A DNA stretch of 64,000 nucleotides from Candidatus Sulfurimonas marisnigri (lineage in GTDB: Bacteria > Campylobacterota > Campylobacteria > Campylobacterales > Sulfurimonadaceae): assembly GCF_015265475.1 (NCBI RefSeq), contig NZ_CP054493.1:2046001-2110000 (forward strand). The letters run 5' to 3'. The translations under genes were made by a program, and so were the position numbers. The stretch's first letter is position 1; each line of letters begins with the position of its first letter. The notes under the pieces are model-generated. The model had not been told where the DNA came from and searched no databases. It worked only from the letters and a program-made list of their open reading frames with translations. Of this stretch, positions 30,185 through 39,511 are shown piece after piece.

Positions 30185-31786
30185 ATGCAAGAAAATGCAC
30201 AAACAGTAGAACAAACTAATGAAGAGCCAACAATCACATTTGATGATTTAGGTTTAAACAAAGATATACTTAGAGCAGTTAAAGACGCAGGTTTTACAGT
30301 TCCAAGCCCTATTCAAGCATCAGCAATACCATTCGTATTAGCTGGTCGTGACATAGTTGGTCAAGCACACACTGGTACTGGTAAAACAGCAGCTTTTGGT
30401 CTTCCGGCACTAAACAATATTGATCCTAAAAATGGTGTTGGTATACTAATTATCACTCCAACTCGTGAACTTGCTACTCAAGTTAGTGATGAGATGTTTA
30501 AGTATGGTAGAAATATAGGCGCTAGAACAGTAACTGTTTATGGCGGTAGCTCTTATAATAGACAAATTGACCTTATTGAAAGAGGTGCAGCAGTTGTTGT
30601 TGCAACTCCAGGTCGTCTTTTAGACATACTTAAAAAGAATTTACTTAAAGATTTCGCTCCTAGTATCGTTGTACTTGACGAAGCGGATGAGATGCTTGAT
30701 ATGGGATTTTTAGATGATATTAATGAAATATTCTCTTACCTTCCAACAAATCGTCAAACACTTCTTTTCTCTGCAACTATGCCTAAGCCTATTAGGCTTC
30801 TAGCTGAGAGAATATTAGACAATCCAGAGTTCATCTCTATTACTAAAGGTGAAACTACAAACACAGATATTGAGCAAGAATACTATGTAATCGAAGAGTC
30901 TGAAAGAGATGATGCTATCATCCGTCTAATGGATGCTGAAGAGACTAAAAAATGTGTAGTGTTTTGTAGAACAAAAAGCGAAGTAGATCGTCTTTCAAAT
31001 GTTCTTTCAAATGCTGGATACTTAGCTAATGGTCTTCATGGAGATATGGAGCAACGCCAACGTGAGACTGTAATCAAAGGTTTCAAACAAAATTCAGTAA
31101 AAGTACTTGTTGCTACTGATGTAGCCGCTCGTGGTATACATGTAGATAATATCTCTCATGTTTTCAACTACCATATTCCTTTTGACCCTGAGTCTTATGT
31201 TCACCGTATTGGTAGAACTGGTCGTGCGGGAACTAAAGGTAAAGCTATTACACTTTTAACTCCTCTAGAGTTTAAAGAACTACAAAGAATAAAAGCAAAA
31301 GTTGGAACTACAATGACTCATGCATTTGTTCCAAGTAAAAATGATTTAAGAGCTTTAAACTTAAAATCAATAGTAAAAACAATTGAAGACCAACACATCT
31401 ATGATGAAGCTCATCAAATTCTTGACATGTTAAAAGAAGATATAGACGAAGCTACTATTATGTTTAAACTAGTTTCAATGATTCTTGATAGACAGGCAGT
31501 TAAAGGTCCAAATACTATCGGTATCCCTGCTGATAAGTTAGCTGCTATTTTAGAGCGTGCTGCTAATAGAAATGATAGCAGAGGTGGCCGTGGTGGTTAC
31601 AAAGGAAATAGAAATCGTTCAGGTGGCGGTGGAGATAGAAATCGTAGCGGTAGCGGTGACAGAAATCGTTCAGGTGGCGGCGGTGGATACCGTGGTGGAA
31701 ACTCTAGTGGTGGAAGTTCTGCTGGCGGCGGAGACAGAAGTCGTTCTGGTGGCGGTGATAGAAACCGTAACAGAACTAGAGACTAA
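30185..31786 (+). CDS. DEAD-box ATP-dependent RNA helicase
   Basis: All superfamily-2 motifs are present: Q motif (SPIQASAIP), I (AHTGTGKT), Ia (PTRELA), Ib (TPGRLLD), II (DEAD), III (SAT), V (ATDVAARGIH) and VI (HRIGRTGRAG). Two RecA domains fill about residues 20-385. A linker follows, then a Gly/Arg/Ser-Asn tail (about 465-533) of RNA-binding type. It is like DeaD/RhlE; such helicases act in ribosome assembly and mRNA decay in the cold. It stands alone with its own promoter. Confidence 0.93.
   Translation: MQENAQTVEQTNEEPTITFDDLGLNKDILRAVKDAGFTVPSPIQASAIPFVLAGRDIVGQAHTGTGKTAAFGLPALNNIDPKNGVGILIITPTRELATQVSDEMFKYGRNIGARTVTVYGGSSYNRQIDLIERGAAVVVATPGRLLDILKKNLLKDFAPSIVVLDEADEMLDMGFLDDINEIFSYLPTNRQTLLFSATMPKPIRLLAERILDNPEFISITKGETTNTDIEQEYYVIEESERDDAIIRLMDAEETKKCVVFCRTKSEVDRLSNVLSNAGYLANGLHGDMEQRQRETVIKGFKQNSVKVLVATDVAARGIHVDNISHVFNYHIPFDPESYVHRIGRTGRAGTKGKAITLLTPLEFKELQRIKAKVGTTMTHAFVPSKNDLRALNLKSIVKTIEDQHIYDEAHQILDMLKEDIDEATIMFKLVSMILDRQAVKGPNTIGIPADKLAAILERAANRNDSRGGRGGYKGNRNRSGGGGDRNRSGSGDRNRSGGGGGYRGGNSSGGSSAGGGDRSRSGGGDRNRNRTRD
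31596..31780 (+). repeat. Repeats encoding the RGG/DRNRSG tail of the helicase
   Basis: Imperfect direct repeats of the type GATAGAAATCGTTCAGGTGG encode DRNRSGGG units, at least five copies. Repeat number probably varies between strains by slippage or recombination. Confidence 0.6.
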
Positions 31787-31838
31787 ATTGTATGCACATG
31801 TAGAACTCTTTGTTTTACATGTACAAATATAAAAAAGC

Positions 31839-32093
31839 CTAAAAGCTATAATTCATCCAAAAAACAACTCTGTTAATCAAGCTACTATTTTTTTCATTCC
31901 TATTCTCAAGTTCTAATAAACTATTAGAGATATTAACCTTAAACACAAAGTTGCCAAAACTTATTGGCTTTATATCAATAAAATCATTAGAAAAAACATC
32001 TAAAACAAACTCATCCTGTTTAAGAGTTTCAGATGAAGCTCCTAAGGGACTAAACATAAAAAATGTCATAATGACAAATATTACAGTTTTCAT
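31839..32093 (-). CDS. Small exported protein under a putative riboswitch
   Basis: An 84-residue protein with a signal peptide (MKTVIFVIMTFFMFSPLGASS) and a short beta-rich mature part ending RVVFWMNYSF. The aromatic Phe end resembles an outer-membrane targeting signal but the protein is too short for a full barrel. The ATG at 32093 has a strong GGAGG; an upstream frame to 32150 lacks one. The leader holds a GEMM-like aptamer. Function unknown; c-di-GMP-controlled export or surface role is inference. Confidence 0.65.
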   Translation of the reverse strand: MKTVIFVIMTFFMFSPLGASSETLKQDEFVLDVFSNDFIDIKPISFGNFVFKVNISNSLLELENRNEKNSSLINRVVFWMNYSF

Positions 32094-32130
32094 GACCTTC
32101 CTCCATACAAATAAGTATAATGTCAGAACA

Positions 32131-32174
32131 TAAAAGTATATATAGCACACACCATGCTAATAACGCTTACACTT
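32131..32174 (-). terminator. Possible expression-platform terminator of the putative riboswitch
   Basis: On the minus strand AAGTGTA pairs with TATACTT (one G-U) and an inner TAGCA pairs with TGCTA, followed by TTTT. It lies between the aptamer and the start codon of the small exported protein, where an on/off terminator would be expected. The T-run is short. Confidence 0.35.
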
Positions 32175-32211
32175 ATAAAGAAATTTTGATAGATAAAGGA
32201 AAATGAGGTGT

Positions 32212-32296
32212 AAATACCTAGGCAGTCTGGCGATCTATAAAAGACCCATAACTTTCCGTGCTTGCTTCGCAACAAGGTTGGCTTTTTCTAATATTT
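32212..32296 (-). ncRNA. Putative c-di-GMP-I (GEMM)-like riboswitch aptamer
   Basis: Read on the minus strand the elements appear in GEMM order. There is CAACC and a hairpin with a GAA loop (CTTG..CAAG, 32261-32277). ACGGAAAGTT follows, corresponding to the conserved GACGCAAAGCC. Then ATGGGTCT-TTTAT-AGATC gives the second hairpin (32232-32246), and GCCAGACTGCC corresponds to GCCGGGTTGCC. AAATATT-AG and CT-A-GGTATTT close the whole as P1. A minus-strand GGG-TATAAT at 32309-32314 starts the RNA just upstream. Several consensus bases differ (the GGCA of the 5' side is not seen), so it is a divergent member or a related class. Confidence 0.5.
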
Positions 32297-32308
32297 ATCA
32301 ATACTATA

Positions 32309-32317
32309 ATTATACCC
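32309..32317 (-). promoter_or_regulatory. Promoter of the riboswitch transcript
   Basis: GGGTATAAT on the minus strand, the same form as the nusA and DEAD-box promoters. It places a start near 32302, about 6 nt before the aptamer P1 stem. Confidence 0.55.
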
Positions 32318-32379
32318 ACTTTTATGTTTTTTATTCTTAAGAACAGTAATTGCTAGCTTCAACAAAGAAAGGACTAATA

Positions 32380-32745
32380 ATGATTATCTATGAAGAGAGT
32401 GAGCTATATATTGAGAAAGAGCCAAGTGAAATACCTTGGCTTAAAATATTTACAAAAGAAGCCTACAAAGAGTTAGGTGATGTTCCAAAAAGTTTGAGAA
32501 CAAGACTTTGGGAAGTATATGACATAGTAGAGTACGAAATGAAGGATTACTACAGACCTACTAAAATAAATATGGCATCCTTTGCAAATATGCTTCCAAG
32601 AGTTCATATACATGTGATGGCTAGATTTAAAGATGATAGTCACTTTCCTAATCCTATATGGGGAGAAAAATTACGAGAAAGTGATTTAAAGCTTCCAGAT
32701 GAAAAAGAGTTTTATAAAAGAGTTAAGAAAGCTTTGGAAAATTAA
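32380..32745 (+). CDS. HIT-like (histidine triad) family protein
   Basis: A 121-residue soluble protein. RVHIHVMARFKDDSHFPNPIWGE near residue 77 resembles the HxHxH-type triad region of HIT nucleotide hydrolases, with His-x-His visible and the third His not at the canonical place (further His at DSHFP). It probably binds or hydrolyses nucleotides, but a divergent function is possible. The ATG at 32380 has AAAGGA upstream; a TTG-type frame to 32350 is rejected. Confidence 0.7.
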   Translation: MIIYEESELYIEKEPSEIPWLKIFTKEAYKELGDVPKSLRTRLWEVYDIVEYEMKDYYRPTKINMASFANMLPRVHIHVMARFKDDSHFPNPIWGEKLRESDLKLPDEKEFYKRVKKALEN

Positions 32746-32798
32746 AGAACAAACGTATTAATTTTAAATTGTTAAAATTTTCAATTTTGCTATAGTTC

Positions 32799-32846
32799 AA
32801 GGCGAAGTTTAGTTTTGTTGAGGAGCTCGCTTGTGTGAGTGACGAA
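32799..32846 (+). repeat. Copy A of a dispersed intergenic repeat
   Basis: AAGGCGAAG (32799-32807) and GTGAGTGACGAA (32835-32846). The second block is identical to the reverse complement at 40146-40157, where AAGGCG also occurs at similar spacing. Confidence 0.45.
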
Positions 32847-32852
32847 ATAAAG

Positions 32853-32876
32853 CTAAATTTCAACGAAGAAATTTAG
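32853..32876. terminator. Hairpin after fabH
   Basis: CTAAATTTC and GAAATTTAG, nine perfect pairs, loop AACGAA. In the fabH direction it is followed by CTTTATTTC. Probable terminator of the plsX-fabH operon. Confidence 0.5.
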
Positions 32877-32884
32877 TAAAAGTT

Positions 32885-33883
32885 TTATTTTAACGGGCTA
32901 AAAGGGACTAGAGCGCTTCCCCAAGTCAATCCCCCACCAAAAGCATCTAAAAGCATCAGTTCACCTTTTTTAAGTGTTCCTTGCTCATATATATCATTTA
33001 TAGCCATTGGTATTGAAGCACCAGAAGTATTTCCATATTTTTCTACAGTAAGTACAACTTGCTCATCTTTTAGCTTAAGAGCATCACCAACTGCCTTAAT
33101 AATTCTGTAGTTAGCCTGATGTGGCACAAAATGCTTTATTTGTGAACTTTGAATATTGTTCTCTTGTAAAATTTCAACAACATCTTTTGTAAGAGTTCGA
33201 ACTGCAACTTTAAAAGTTTCATTTCCCTTCATTTGCATAAAACAACTTGAGGCCTCTTGACTTAAAGAGTCGTGAGTAGAGCCACTTCCACCATTAGGAG
33301 TCATAAGTAAATCTGCATATGCTCCATCTGAACCCGTATGAACATCTATAATTGCTTCATCTTTATTTTCAGTTGCTGATATAACTGCAGCACCAGCACC
33401 GTCCCCAAAAAGAATACATGTACTTCTATCAGTATAGTCTGTAATAGCTGATAATTTTTCTGCACCGATTATAAGAATATTTTTTTTCATCCCCGATTCA
33501 ATAAATGCTTTGGCAATTGAGAGAATGTATACAAAACCTGTACAGGCTGCAGAGATATCAAATGAAGTTACATTACCAAGTCCAAGCTTAGTTGCAATTA
33601 TAGTAGCTGTTGAAGGCATACAGAAGTAATCTGGAGAGATAGTAGCACAAATAACCATGTCTATGTCACCCTTAGCTATGCCACTTCTCTCTATTGCCAA
33701 TTCTGCAGCAAAAGTACCCATATCACTAGTGAACTCATTTTCAGCAGCAATGTGACGTTCTTTTATCCCGGTTCTTTTTGTTATCCATTCGTCTGTAGTA
33801 TCGACCATTGTAGATAAATCTTCGTTTGTTAAAATTTTGCTTGGAACATAAGCACCGATAGATCGAAAAGCAGCGTAAGCCAT
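32885..33883 (-). CDS. fabH: 3-oxoacyl-ACP synthase III FabH
   Basis: FabH starts fatty-acid synthesis by condensing acetyl-CoA with malonyl-ACP. The catalytic Cys is in [13 protein letters not shown], His in [10 protein letters not shown] and Asn in [24 protein letters not shown] near the start is the family signature. 332 residues fits. The start overlaps the plsX stop by one base, the usual plsX-fabH arrangement. Confidence 0.96.
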   Translation of the reverse strand: MAYAAFRSIGAYVPSKILTNEDLSTMVDTTDEWITKRTGIKERHIAAENEFTSDMGTFAAELAIERSGIAKGDIDMVICATISPDYFCMPSTATIIATKLGLGNVTSFDISAACTGFVYILSIAKAFIESGMKKNILIIGAEKLSAITDYTDRSTCILFGDGAGAAVISATENKDEAIIDVHTGSDGAYADLLMTPNGGSGSTHDSLSQEASSCFMQMKGNETFKVAVRTLTKDVVEILQENNIQSSQIKHFVPHQANYRIIKAVGDALKLKDEQVVLTVEKYGNTSGASIPMAINDIYEQGTLKKGELMLLDAFGGGLTWGSALVPFSPLK

Positions 33884-34881
33884 TATATTTCCTTGTTTTT
33901 TAAGGCTTCTAGTCTCTCTACAATATGTTCATTAACTCCAGTATCAACATAGTTTATAGCTTGAAAAATTGCATTTTGTATAGCTTTGGGATTACTTTTA
34001 CCATGACTTACTATTGCACACCCTTTTATACCAATAAGTGGTGCTCCACCTATCTCTGCATAATCCATCTGTGCTTTGAGAAGTCTAAAAACTTTTCTCA
34101 TCAAAAGAGCACCTGTAATAGCAATTGGTGATTTTCTAATATAATCTTTAATAAGACCTGTAATTGTAGATGCAACACCTTCACTTGCTTTTAGGACTAA
34201 ATTTCCTACAAAGCCGTCACAAGTTATTACATCACAACTACCATTATATATATCACCACCCTCAACGTTACCTTTGAATCCTTTATATCCAACCAAGATT
34301 TTAAATGCTTCTTTTGTTACTTCGTTACCTTTGGATGGCTCTTCACCATTAGCAAGAATACCAATTCTAGGGGTCTCTATCTTCAATAGATCCTCTGCAT
34401 AACATCCACCCATAATGGCAAACTGTGCGATATGTTCAGCTTTTGAATCAACATTTGCACCAGCATCTAGTAATATTGATCGTCTAGCAAGCTTTGTTGG
34501 CATCAATGTAGCTAATGCAGGACGAAGTACACCTTGAAGGCGTCCTAGTCTAAGCGTTGCAAGTGTCATTGTAGCCCCGCTATGACCGGCTGATACAACA
34601 CCATCTGCTTCACCATTTTTTACCAGTTCAATAGCTTTGTAGATACTACTATCTTTACGTTTTACAGCATCAGTAGCTGCATCACTCATAGATATAACGT
34701 CATCTGCTTCTACTATAGAAATCTTATCTCTATAACGTTTTGGTAACAGAGGTAAAATTTCTGATTTTTTTCCTACAAGTATAGGTATAAATTGCTTTTT
34801 CTTAAGCGCTAGAATACAACCCTTAACAATTGGCTCAGGACCGTAGTCCCCGCCCATTGCGTCAATAGCAATCTTAACCAT
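33883..34881 (-). CDS. plsX: Phosphate acyltransferase PlsX
   Basis: PlsX makes acyl-phosphate from acyl-ACP for phospholipid synthesis. The opening [18 protein letters not shown], the SAGHSGATM block and [11 protein letters not shown] match the family closely. 332 residues. It follows rpmF by only 3 bases, the classical yceD-rpmF-plsX-fabH order. Confidence 0.96.
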   Translation of the reverse strand: MVKIAIDAMGGDYGPEPIVKGCILALKKKQFIPILVGKKSEILPLLPKRYRDKISIVEADDVISMSDAATDAVKRKDSSIYKAIELVKNGEADGVVSAGHSGATMTLATLRLGRLQGVLRPALATLMPTKLARRSILLDAGANVDSKAEHIAQFAIMGGCYAEDLLKIETPRIGILANGEEPSKGNEVTKEAFKILVGYKGFKGNVEGGDIYNGSCDVITCDGFVGNLVLKASEGVASTITGLIKDYIRKSPIAITGALLMRKVFRLLKAQMDYAEIGGAPLIGIKGCAIVSHGKSNPKAIQNAIFQAINYVDTGVNEHIVERLEALKNKEI

Positions 34882-34884
34882 TGA

Positions 34885-35034
34885 CTACTTATACTCACCA
34901 GTAGTTGGGTTGATATGATGTGGAAGTTTGTAAGTTCCATCCTTATCTTTAACTGGTTTAGCTAAAGTGATTTTATAGTGAGTTCTTCTTTTCGCTGAAC
35001 GTGAATGAGATACTCTTCTTTTAGGTACTGCCAT
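34885..35034 (-). CDS. rpmF: 50S ribosomal protein L32
   Basis: A 49-residue basic protein: [17 protein letters not shown] is the L32 N-terminus and the end is INPTTGEYK. The zinc-ribbon Cys pairs of some L32 proteins are absent, making it a C-minus form. AAAGGA lies 8 bases before the ATG. It is a gene too short for most length cut-offs, located between yceD and plsX as expected. Confidence 0.95.
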   Translation of the reverse strand: MAVPKRRVSHSRSAKRRTHYKITLAKPVKDKDGTYKLPHHINPTTGEYK

Positions 35035-35066
35035 AATATATTCCTTTGTTTAAATTTTTGTTCTTA

Positions 35067-35423
35067 TTAAGAACTTTGACAACTGCCACAACTGTTATAG
35101 TCGCTTTTTATAAGTTCTATTTCTGAATTCAGAAGGTCTTCTATATCTACTATCGAATTTAATGATTCCACAACATCTAATAAAGCTTCTTCATGTTTTT
35201 CATAAACACCATCTGAGATAAAAAATTCTATATCTTCATCTACATCAAGCTTGAACTCTTCAGCACAGACATCGCAGTCTGTAGTGATTTTCCCACTTAA
35301 ATTTGCTTTGAGCAAAATTAATTTGTTGGCATCATACTGTAAATAACCTTTAAAAGTTATTTCATCAGATTTTACTTCAAAATCCAATGGTGTTTGACCA
35401 ACTTTTCTAAGCATTACTCGCAT
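35067..35423 (-). CDS. YceD/DUF177-family protein
   Basis: A 118-residue protein with the DUF177 core (GKITTDCDVCAEEF) and a second Cys pair at the C-terminus (YNSCGSCQSS), which together could bind zinc. YceD is tied to 23S rRNA/L32 biogenesis by its constant place before rpmF. An upstream in-frame Met four codons before MLRKVG is used; the exact start is uncertain. Confidence 0.88.
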   Translation of the reverse strand: MRVMLRKVGQTPLDFEVKSDEITFKGYLQYDANKLILLKANLSGKITTDCDVCAEEFKLDVDEDIEFFISDGVYEKHEEALLDVVESLNSIVDIEDLLNSEIELIKSDYNSCGSCQSS

Positions 35424-35429
35424 AAAAAA

Positions 35430-35843
35430 TTAAGAAATTTCTCTTTCAGAGAAAAAGAATGCGATTTCAACAGCTGCATTTTCTACAGAATCACTTCCGT
35501 GAACTGCATTTGCATCTATATTTTCAGCGAAATCAGCACGAATTGTTCCAGCTTCTGCTTCTTTAGGATTAGTAGCACCCATAAGGTCACGGTTCTTCTG
35601 CATAGCATTTTCACCTTCTAAAACTGTTACAACTACTGGACCGCTAATCATAAAATCAACTAAGTCTCCGAAAAAAGGTCTCTCTGCGTGAACTGCATAA
35701 AAAGCTTCTGCATCTGCACGAGAAAGTTGAATTTTTCTTGTTGCTGCTATTTTAAGACTAGCACTCTCAAAACGGTCTAAAATCTTACCTACAACACCTT
35801 TAGCTACGGCATCTGGCTTTATTATCGATAGTGTTCGTTCCAT
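35430..35843 (-). CDS. ndk: Nucleoside diphosphate kinase
   Basis: Ndk equalises nucleoside triphosphate pools through a phospho-His intermediate, here in [12 protein letters not shown] (His near residue 116). [12 protein letters not shown] is the signature start. 137 residues. Two adjacent Met codons open the frame; I use the second. It precedes yceD by 6 bases. Confidence 0.96.
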   Translation of the reverse strand: MERTLSIIKPDAVAKGVVGKILDRFESASLKIAATRKIQLSRADAEAFYAVHAERPFFGDLVDFMISGPVVVTVLEGENAMQKNRDLMGATNPKEAEAGTIRADFAENIDANAVHGSDSVENAAVEIAFFFSEREIS

Positions 35844-35937
35844 CAAATCTCCTATTATATTTATAAAATTAGGATGGAATGATATCTAAAAAATAGTTTA
35901 TTATAAATTAAATGGAAAAGAAATTTTATAAGATTGT

Positions 35938-35976
35938 AAAAAGTGAGTATTACAAAGTGAAAGACACTTTGTAATA
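35938..35976 (-). terminator. Intrinsic terminator of the ferredoxin gene
   Basis: ATTACAAAGTG (35949-35959) and CACTTTGTAAT (35965-35975) pair perfectly around AAAGA, with one further T-A pair. In the gene direction CTCAC and then five Ts follow. Strong hairpin. Confidence 0.8.
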
Positions 35977-35987
35977 TTGTAAAAAGA

Positions 35988-36272
35988 CTATTCTACTACA
36001 GGCTGTAGATTTGAACGCTGATCGTCTGTAATATCATCACGATGCGATGGGCTTTCACCGATAGCATCCCAAGTAATACATCCTTCAGTAGGACATGCGG
36101 TAGCACATGCTGGTTCATCATGATGACCAACACACTCTACACATTTATCACTATATACATAGTAAATCTCGTCACCTGTTGGATTATCATCCTCATCAAC
36201 TATCGCTTCTACTGGACACTCATCTATACAAGCACCACAGTTAATACATGTATCATTTATAATTACTGACAT
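35988..36272 (-). CDS. 2[4Fe-4S] ferredoxin, YfhL-like
   Basis: A 94-residue ferredoxin. Cluster ligands are CINCGACIDECP (about residues 9-20) and CVECVGHHDEPACATACP (about 44-61), the spaced second motif typical of the YfhL/Alvin type with an insertion of low-potential clusters. The acidic tail follows. It donates electrons at low potential; partner unknown. It is monocistronic with its own terminator. Confidence 0.92.
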   Translation of the reverse strand: MSVIINDTCINCGACIDECPVEAIVDEDDNPTGDEIYYVYSDKCVECVGHHDEPACATACPTEGCITWDAIGESPSHRDDITDDQRSNLQPVVE

Positions 36273-36387
36273 TAGAATTCTCCTAGTTATTTTATTTTTC
36301 GAAGTAATTTTAACAGAAGATTTTTAAAGATAGCTAAAATATCTTTTATAAGAGTCTAATTATATTAATTTGTAACACTTTCAGCAT

Positions 36388-36412
36388 AAACAATCCCCTA
36401 AATACTAGGGGA
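36388..36412 (-). terminator. Intrinsic terminator of metK
   Basis: TCCCCTA (36394-36400) and TAGGGGA (36406-36412) around a 5-base loop, followed on the minus strand by TTGTTT, 17 bases after the metK stop. Confidence 0.65.
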
Positions 36413-36429
36413 CTTGATAATGATTACAA

Positions 36430-37587
36430 TTAAAGTTTTAAGTACTCTTTAATATCTACTACTCTATCTGTAAGCTCCCAAGTAAAACCATCTTCTTCTC
36501 TTCCAAAGTGACCATAGGCTGCTGTTCTTCTGTAAATAGGTCGGAGAAGATTCAAGGAGTCTATAATACCTTTTGGAGAGAGATCAAAAAGATCTCTTAC
36601 ACATTTTTCTATTTTTTCTTCTTCTACTTTAAATGTCCCGTGAGTATCAACCATAATAGAAACTGGCTGAATAACACCTATCGCATATGCGATTTGCAAA
36701 GTTACTTTATCACATGCACCAGCTGCAACCAAATTTTTGGCTACCCATCTTGCAGCATAAGCGGCACTTCTGTCAACCTTGGTTGGATCTTTTCCGCTAA
36801 ATGCACCACCGCCATGAGGGCAAGAGCCACCATATGTATCAACTATTATTTTTCTACCGGTAAGTCCTGCATCACCTTGTGGTCCGCCTATTACAAATTT
36901 TCCAGTTGGATTGATATGAAAAACTGTACTTTCACTCATCATCTCTGCAGGTATAACATCCTTTATTACTTCATTTATCACATCTTCATGTATTTTGTCT
37001 TGGGAAACATCCGGAGCATGTTGTGTTGAAATAACAACAGTCTCAACTGAAACGGGCTTGTCACCTATATATTTAACACTTATTTGTGCTTTTCCATCAG
37101 GACGAAGATATGGAATAATCCCCTCTTTACGAACCTCTGCTAATCTTCTGGTTAGATTGTGAGCCAAGTAAATTGGTAAAGGCATAAGAACATCTGTTTC
37201 ACGGCAAGCATAACCGAACATCAGTCCTTGATCACCGGCACCAATCTCGCCATTAGCCTGATCAACACCTTGGTTAATATCAGGAGACTGTTCTCCTATC
37301 CCATTTAAAACTGCTGCGGCTCTATAGTCAAAACCATAAGTTGCATCTGTGTATCCAATCTCTTGAATAACTTTTCTTGCAATCTCTTGCATTGGGGCAT
37401 AAGCCGTTGTTTTCAGTTCGCCTGCAATTACACAAAAACCATTTGATACCAATGTCTCACACGCAACGCGTGCATTTGGATCATGTTCAATAATATAATC
37501 CAGAATTGCATCACTGATTTGATCTGCCATCTTATCAGGGTGCCCTTCTGTTACAGACTCTGAAGTAAATATATACTCTTTCGTCAT
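36430..37587 (-). CDS. metK: S-adenosylmethionine synthase
   Basis: MetK makes SAM from methionine and [20 protein letters not shown] (about residues 10-26), the [12 protein letters not shown] hexapeptide region and the P-loop-like [16 protein letters not shown] are all present. 385 residues is normal. No SAM riboswitch was seen upstream; the 97 bases to pgm hold divergent promoters. Confidence 0.97.
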   Translation of the reverse strand: MTKEYIFTSESVTEGHPDKMADQISDAILDYIIEHDPNARVACETLVSNGFCVIAGELKTTAYAPMQEIARKVIQEIGYTDATYGFDYRAAAVLNGIGEQSPDINQGVDQANGEIGAGDQGLMFGYACRETDVLMPLPIYLAHNLTRRLAEVRKEGIIPYLRPDGKAQISVKYIGDKPVSVETVVISTQHAPDVSQDKIHEDVINEVIKDVIPAEMMSESTVFHINPTGKFVIGGPQGDAGLTGRKIIVDTYGGSCPHGGGAFSGKDPTKVDRSAAYAARWVAKNLVAAGACDKVTLQIAYAIGVIQPVSIMVDTHGTFKVEEEKIEKCVRDLFDLSPKGIIDSLNLLRPIYRRTAAYGHFGREEDGFTWELTDRVVDIKEYLKL

Positions 37588-37754
37588 CGATTTTCCTTAT
37601 TGAAATACAGAGTCAAGCCCCATAAATCACCGAAAGTATATCTTAGTATTTTAAATAAAGCTTTTTACGTAATTTTTATTGTATTTTGTTGTATTTTTAT
37701 AATACAATTATAAATAAATTTAAATATAAAAAATCAACATGGAGTTATACTTTA

Positions 37755-39383
37755 ATGACACATAAAAACGCAGGAAAAAAAGTCTCTTCTTCTAATCTAA
37801 TAAATATTCCTAATCTTATTTCTGACTACTACACAAAAACGCCAAATATGTCAGAAAGTTCTCAAATGGTTGCTTTTGGCACATCAGGTCACCGTGGTTC
37901 ATCTTTTAAAAATAGCTTTAATGAGGCACATATTTTTGCTATTATGCAGGCTGTATGTGATTATAGAAAAAGTAATGGTATCAACGGCAGACTTTTTATT
38001 GCAAAAGACACACACGCTCTCTCAACGCCTGCGCAACTCTCTGCACTGCAAGTTTGTATAGCTAATAGTGTTGATTGTGCAATAGCACAAAATGATGGTT
38101 ACGTGCCAACCCCCGTACTATCATTCACTGTTATAGAGGCAAACAAAACCTCTAAAGAGCTTTGTGATGGTATTGTTATCACTCCATCACATAATCCTCC
38201 CCAAGACGGAGGGTTTAAATATAACCCGCCAAACGGTGGCCCTGCTGACACCGATGCAACTTCTGTTATTGAAGCAAATGCAAATGAGTATCTTAAAAAT
38301 TCTCTAAATGGTGTAAAAAAAGTGAGCGTAGAAGAGGCTCTTAATAAGGCGGCTCAAATAGATTTTACCACCCCATATGTAGAAGCGCTATCAAGTATAA
38401 TTGACATGGATCTTTTAAAGTCAAGTAAACTAAATGTTGGTGTTGACCCACTTGGCGGTTCAGGGATAGAAGTTTATAAAAAAATAAATGAGATTTATGG
38501 GCTTAGACTTGAAATCGTAAATGAAAATGTTGACCCTACCTTTAGTTTTATGTCATGTGATCATGATGGAAAAGTGAGAATGGACTGCTCATCTCCATAC
38601 GCAATGACATCACTAATCGCATTAAAGGACAAATATGACCTAGCTTTTGCTAATGACCCAGATTTTGACCGTCATGGGATTGTGACTAAAAGTGTTGGGC
38701 TTATGAACCCCAACCACTATTTATCTGTTGCTATTTGGTATCTTTTTCAATACCGCAAGAGTTGGTCACCTTTACTAAAAATAGGAAAAACACTTGTTTC
38801 AAGTTCCATGATTGACAGAGTTGCAAAATCTATAAACCGTGAGGTTATTGAAGTACCGGTTGGGTTTAAGTGGTTTGTAAACGGGTTAAGCGATGGAAGT
38901 ATAGGTTTTGGCGGTGAAGAGAGTGCCGGCGCCTCTTTTTTACGTAAAGACGGTTCTGCATGGACAACCGACAAAGATGGAATTATTTTAAATCTTCTTG
39001 CTTTTGAAATTACAGAAAAACTCAAAAAAGACCCTGGTACTATATATAAAGAGCTAGAATCGCAGTTTGGTGTCTCTTACTATGAAAGAAGTGATGCTGA
39101 AGCATCGCCTGAACAAAAAACAAAACTTAAAAAACTATCTCCTGATGATATAGTATCTAAGAGTTTAGCCGGTGAAAAGATAGAGGGTATTTTCACGAAA
39201 GCCCCAGGAAATAGCAAGGCTATTGGTGGACTAAAAGTAACTACAAAAAATGGATGGTTTGCGGCACGCCCATCAGGAACAGAAGATATATACAAAATAT
39301 ATGCAGAGAGTTTTATCTCAAGAGAACATCTCTCTCTTATTCAAGAAGAGGCAAAAACATTAGTACTTAGCGTAATTGGATAA
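37755..39383 (+). CDS. pgm: Phosphoglucomutase (alpha-D-glucose phosphate-specific)
   Basis: It interconverts glucose 1- and 6-phosphate. The catalytic Ser is in TPSHNPPQDGGFKYNPPNGG, the metal loop is DPDFDRHG, the sugar loop GGEESAG and the phosphate loop RPSGTEDIYKIY. About 542 residues from the ATG at 37755 (GGAG upstream); a longer frame from 37686 is rejected because it is Lys/Tyr-rich and covers the promoter region. Confidence 0.93.
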   Translation: MTHKNAGKKVSSSNLINIPNLISDYYTKTPNMSESSQMVAFGTSGHRGSSFKNSFNEAHIFAIMQAVCDYRKSNGINGRLFIAKDTHALSTPAQLSALQVCIANSVDCAIAQNDGYVPTPVLSFTVIEANKTSKELCDGIVITPSHNPPQDGGFKYNPPNGGPADTDATSVIEANANEYLKNSLNGVKKVSVEEALNKAAQIDFTTPYVEALSSIIDMDLLKSSKLNVGVDPLGGSGIEVYKKINEIYGLRLEIVNENVDPTFSFMSCDHDGKVRMDCSSPYAMTSLIALKDKYDLAFANDPDFDRHGIVTKSVGLMNPNHYLSVAIWYLFQYRKSWSPLLKIGKTLVSSSMIDRVAKSINREVIEVPVGFKWFVNGLSDGSIGFGGEESAGASFLRKDGSAWTTDKDGIILNLLAFEITEKLKKDPGTIYKELESQFGVSYYERSDAEASPEQKTKLKKLSPDDIVSKSLAGEKIEGIFTKAPGNSKAIGGLKVTTKNGWFAARPSGTEDIYKIYAESFISREHLSLIQEEAKTLVLSVIG

Positions 39384-39511
39384 GCTAATAGTAGCCATAA
39401 AGATAAATAAAAAATTTCTTTATATAATTTTTAATCAAGTAAAATAATATATTTGTTAATTAAATTTAGTTAGAATTTTATAAACAAAAAAAAACTTTAA
39501 GGAATTATAAT

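Noticed and set aside
31557-31832. Val/Glu-rich open frame over the helicase tail
   Set aside because: A shifted frame of the Gly/Arg repeats; the helicase frame has intact motifs.
32221-32290. The riboswitch-like region read on the + strand, ending in GGCTTTTTC, as a terminator or small RNA
   Set aside because: No + strand gene ends there, while the minus strand has a promoter directly upstream and GEMM-like order. Kept only as an alternative.
36508-37029. 173-codon open frame antisense to metK
   Set aside because: Shadow of a well-conserved gene; no SD or promoter and odd composition.
37691-37740. TTGTAT/ATACAA inverted repeat before pgm
   Set aside because: AT-only, short arms in an AT-rich promoter region; likely by chance.
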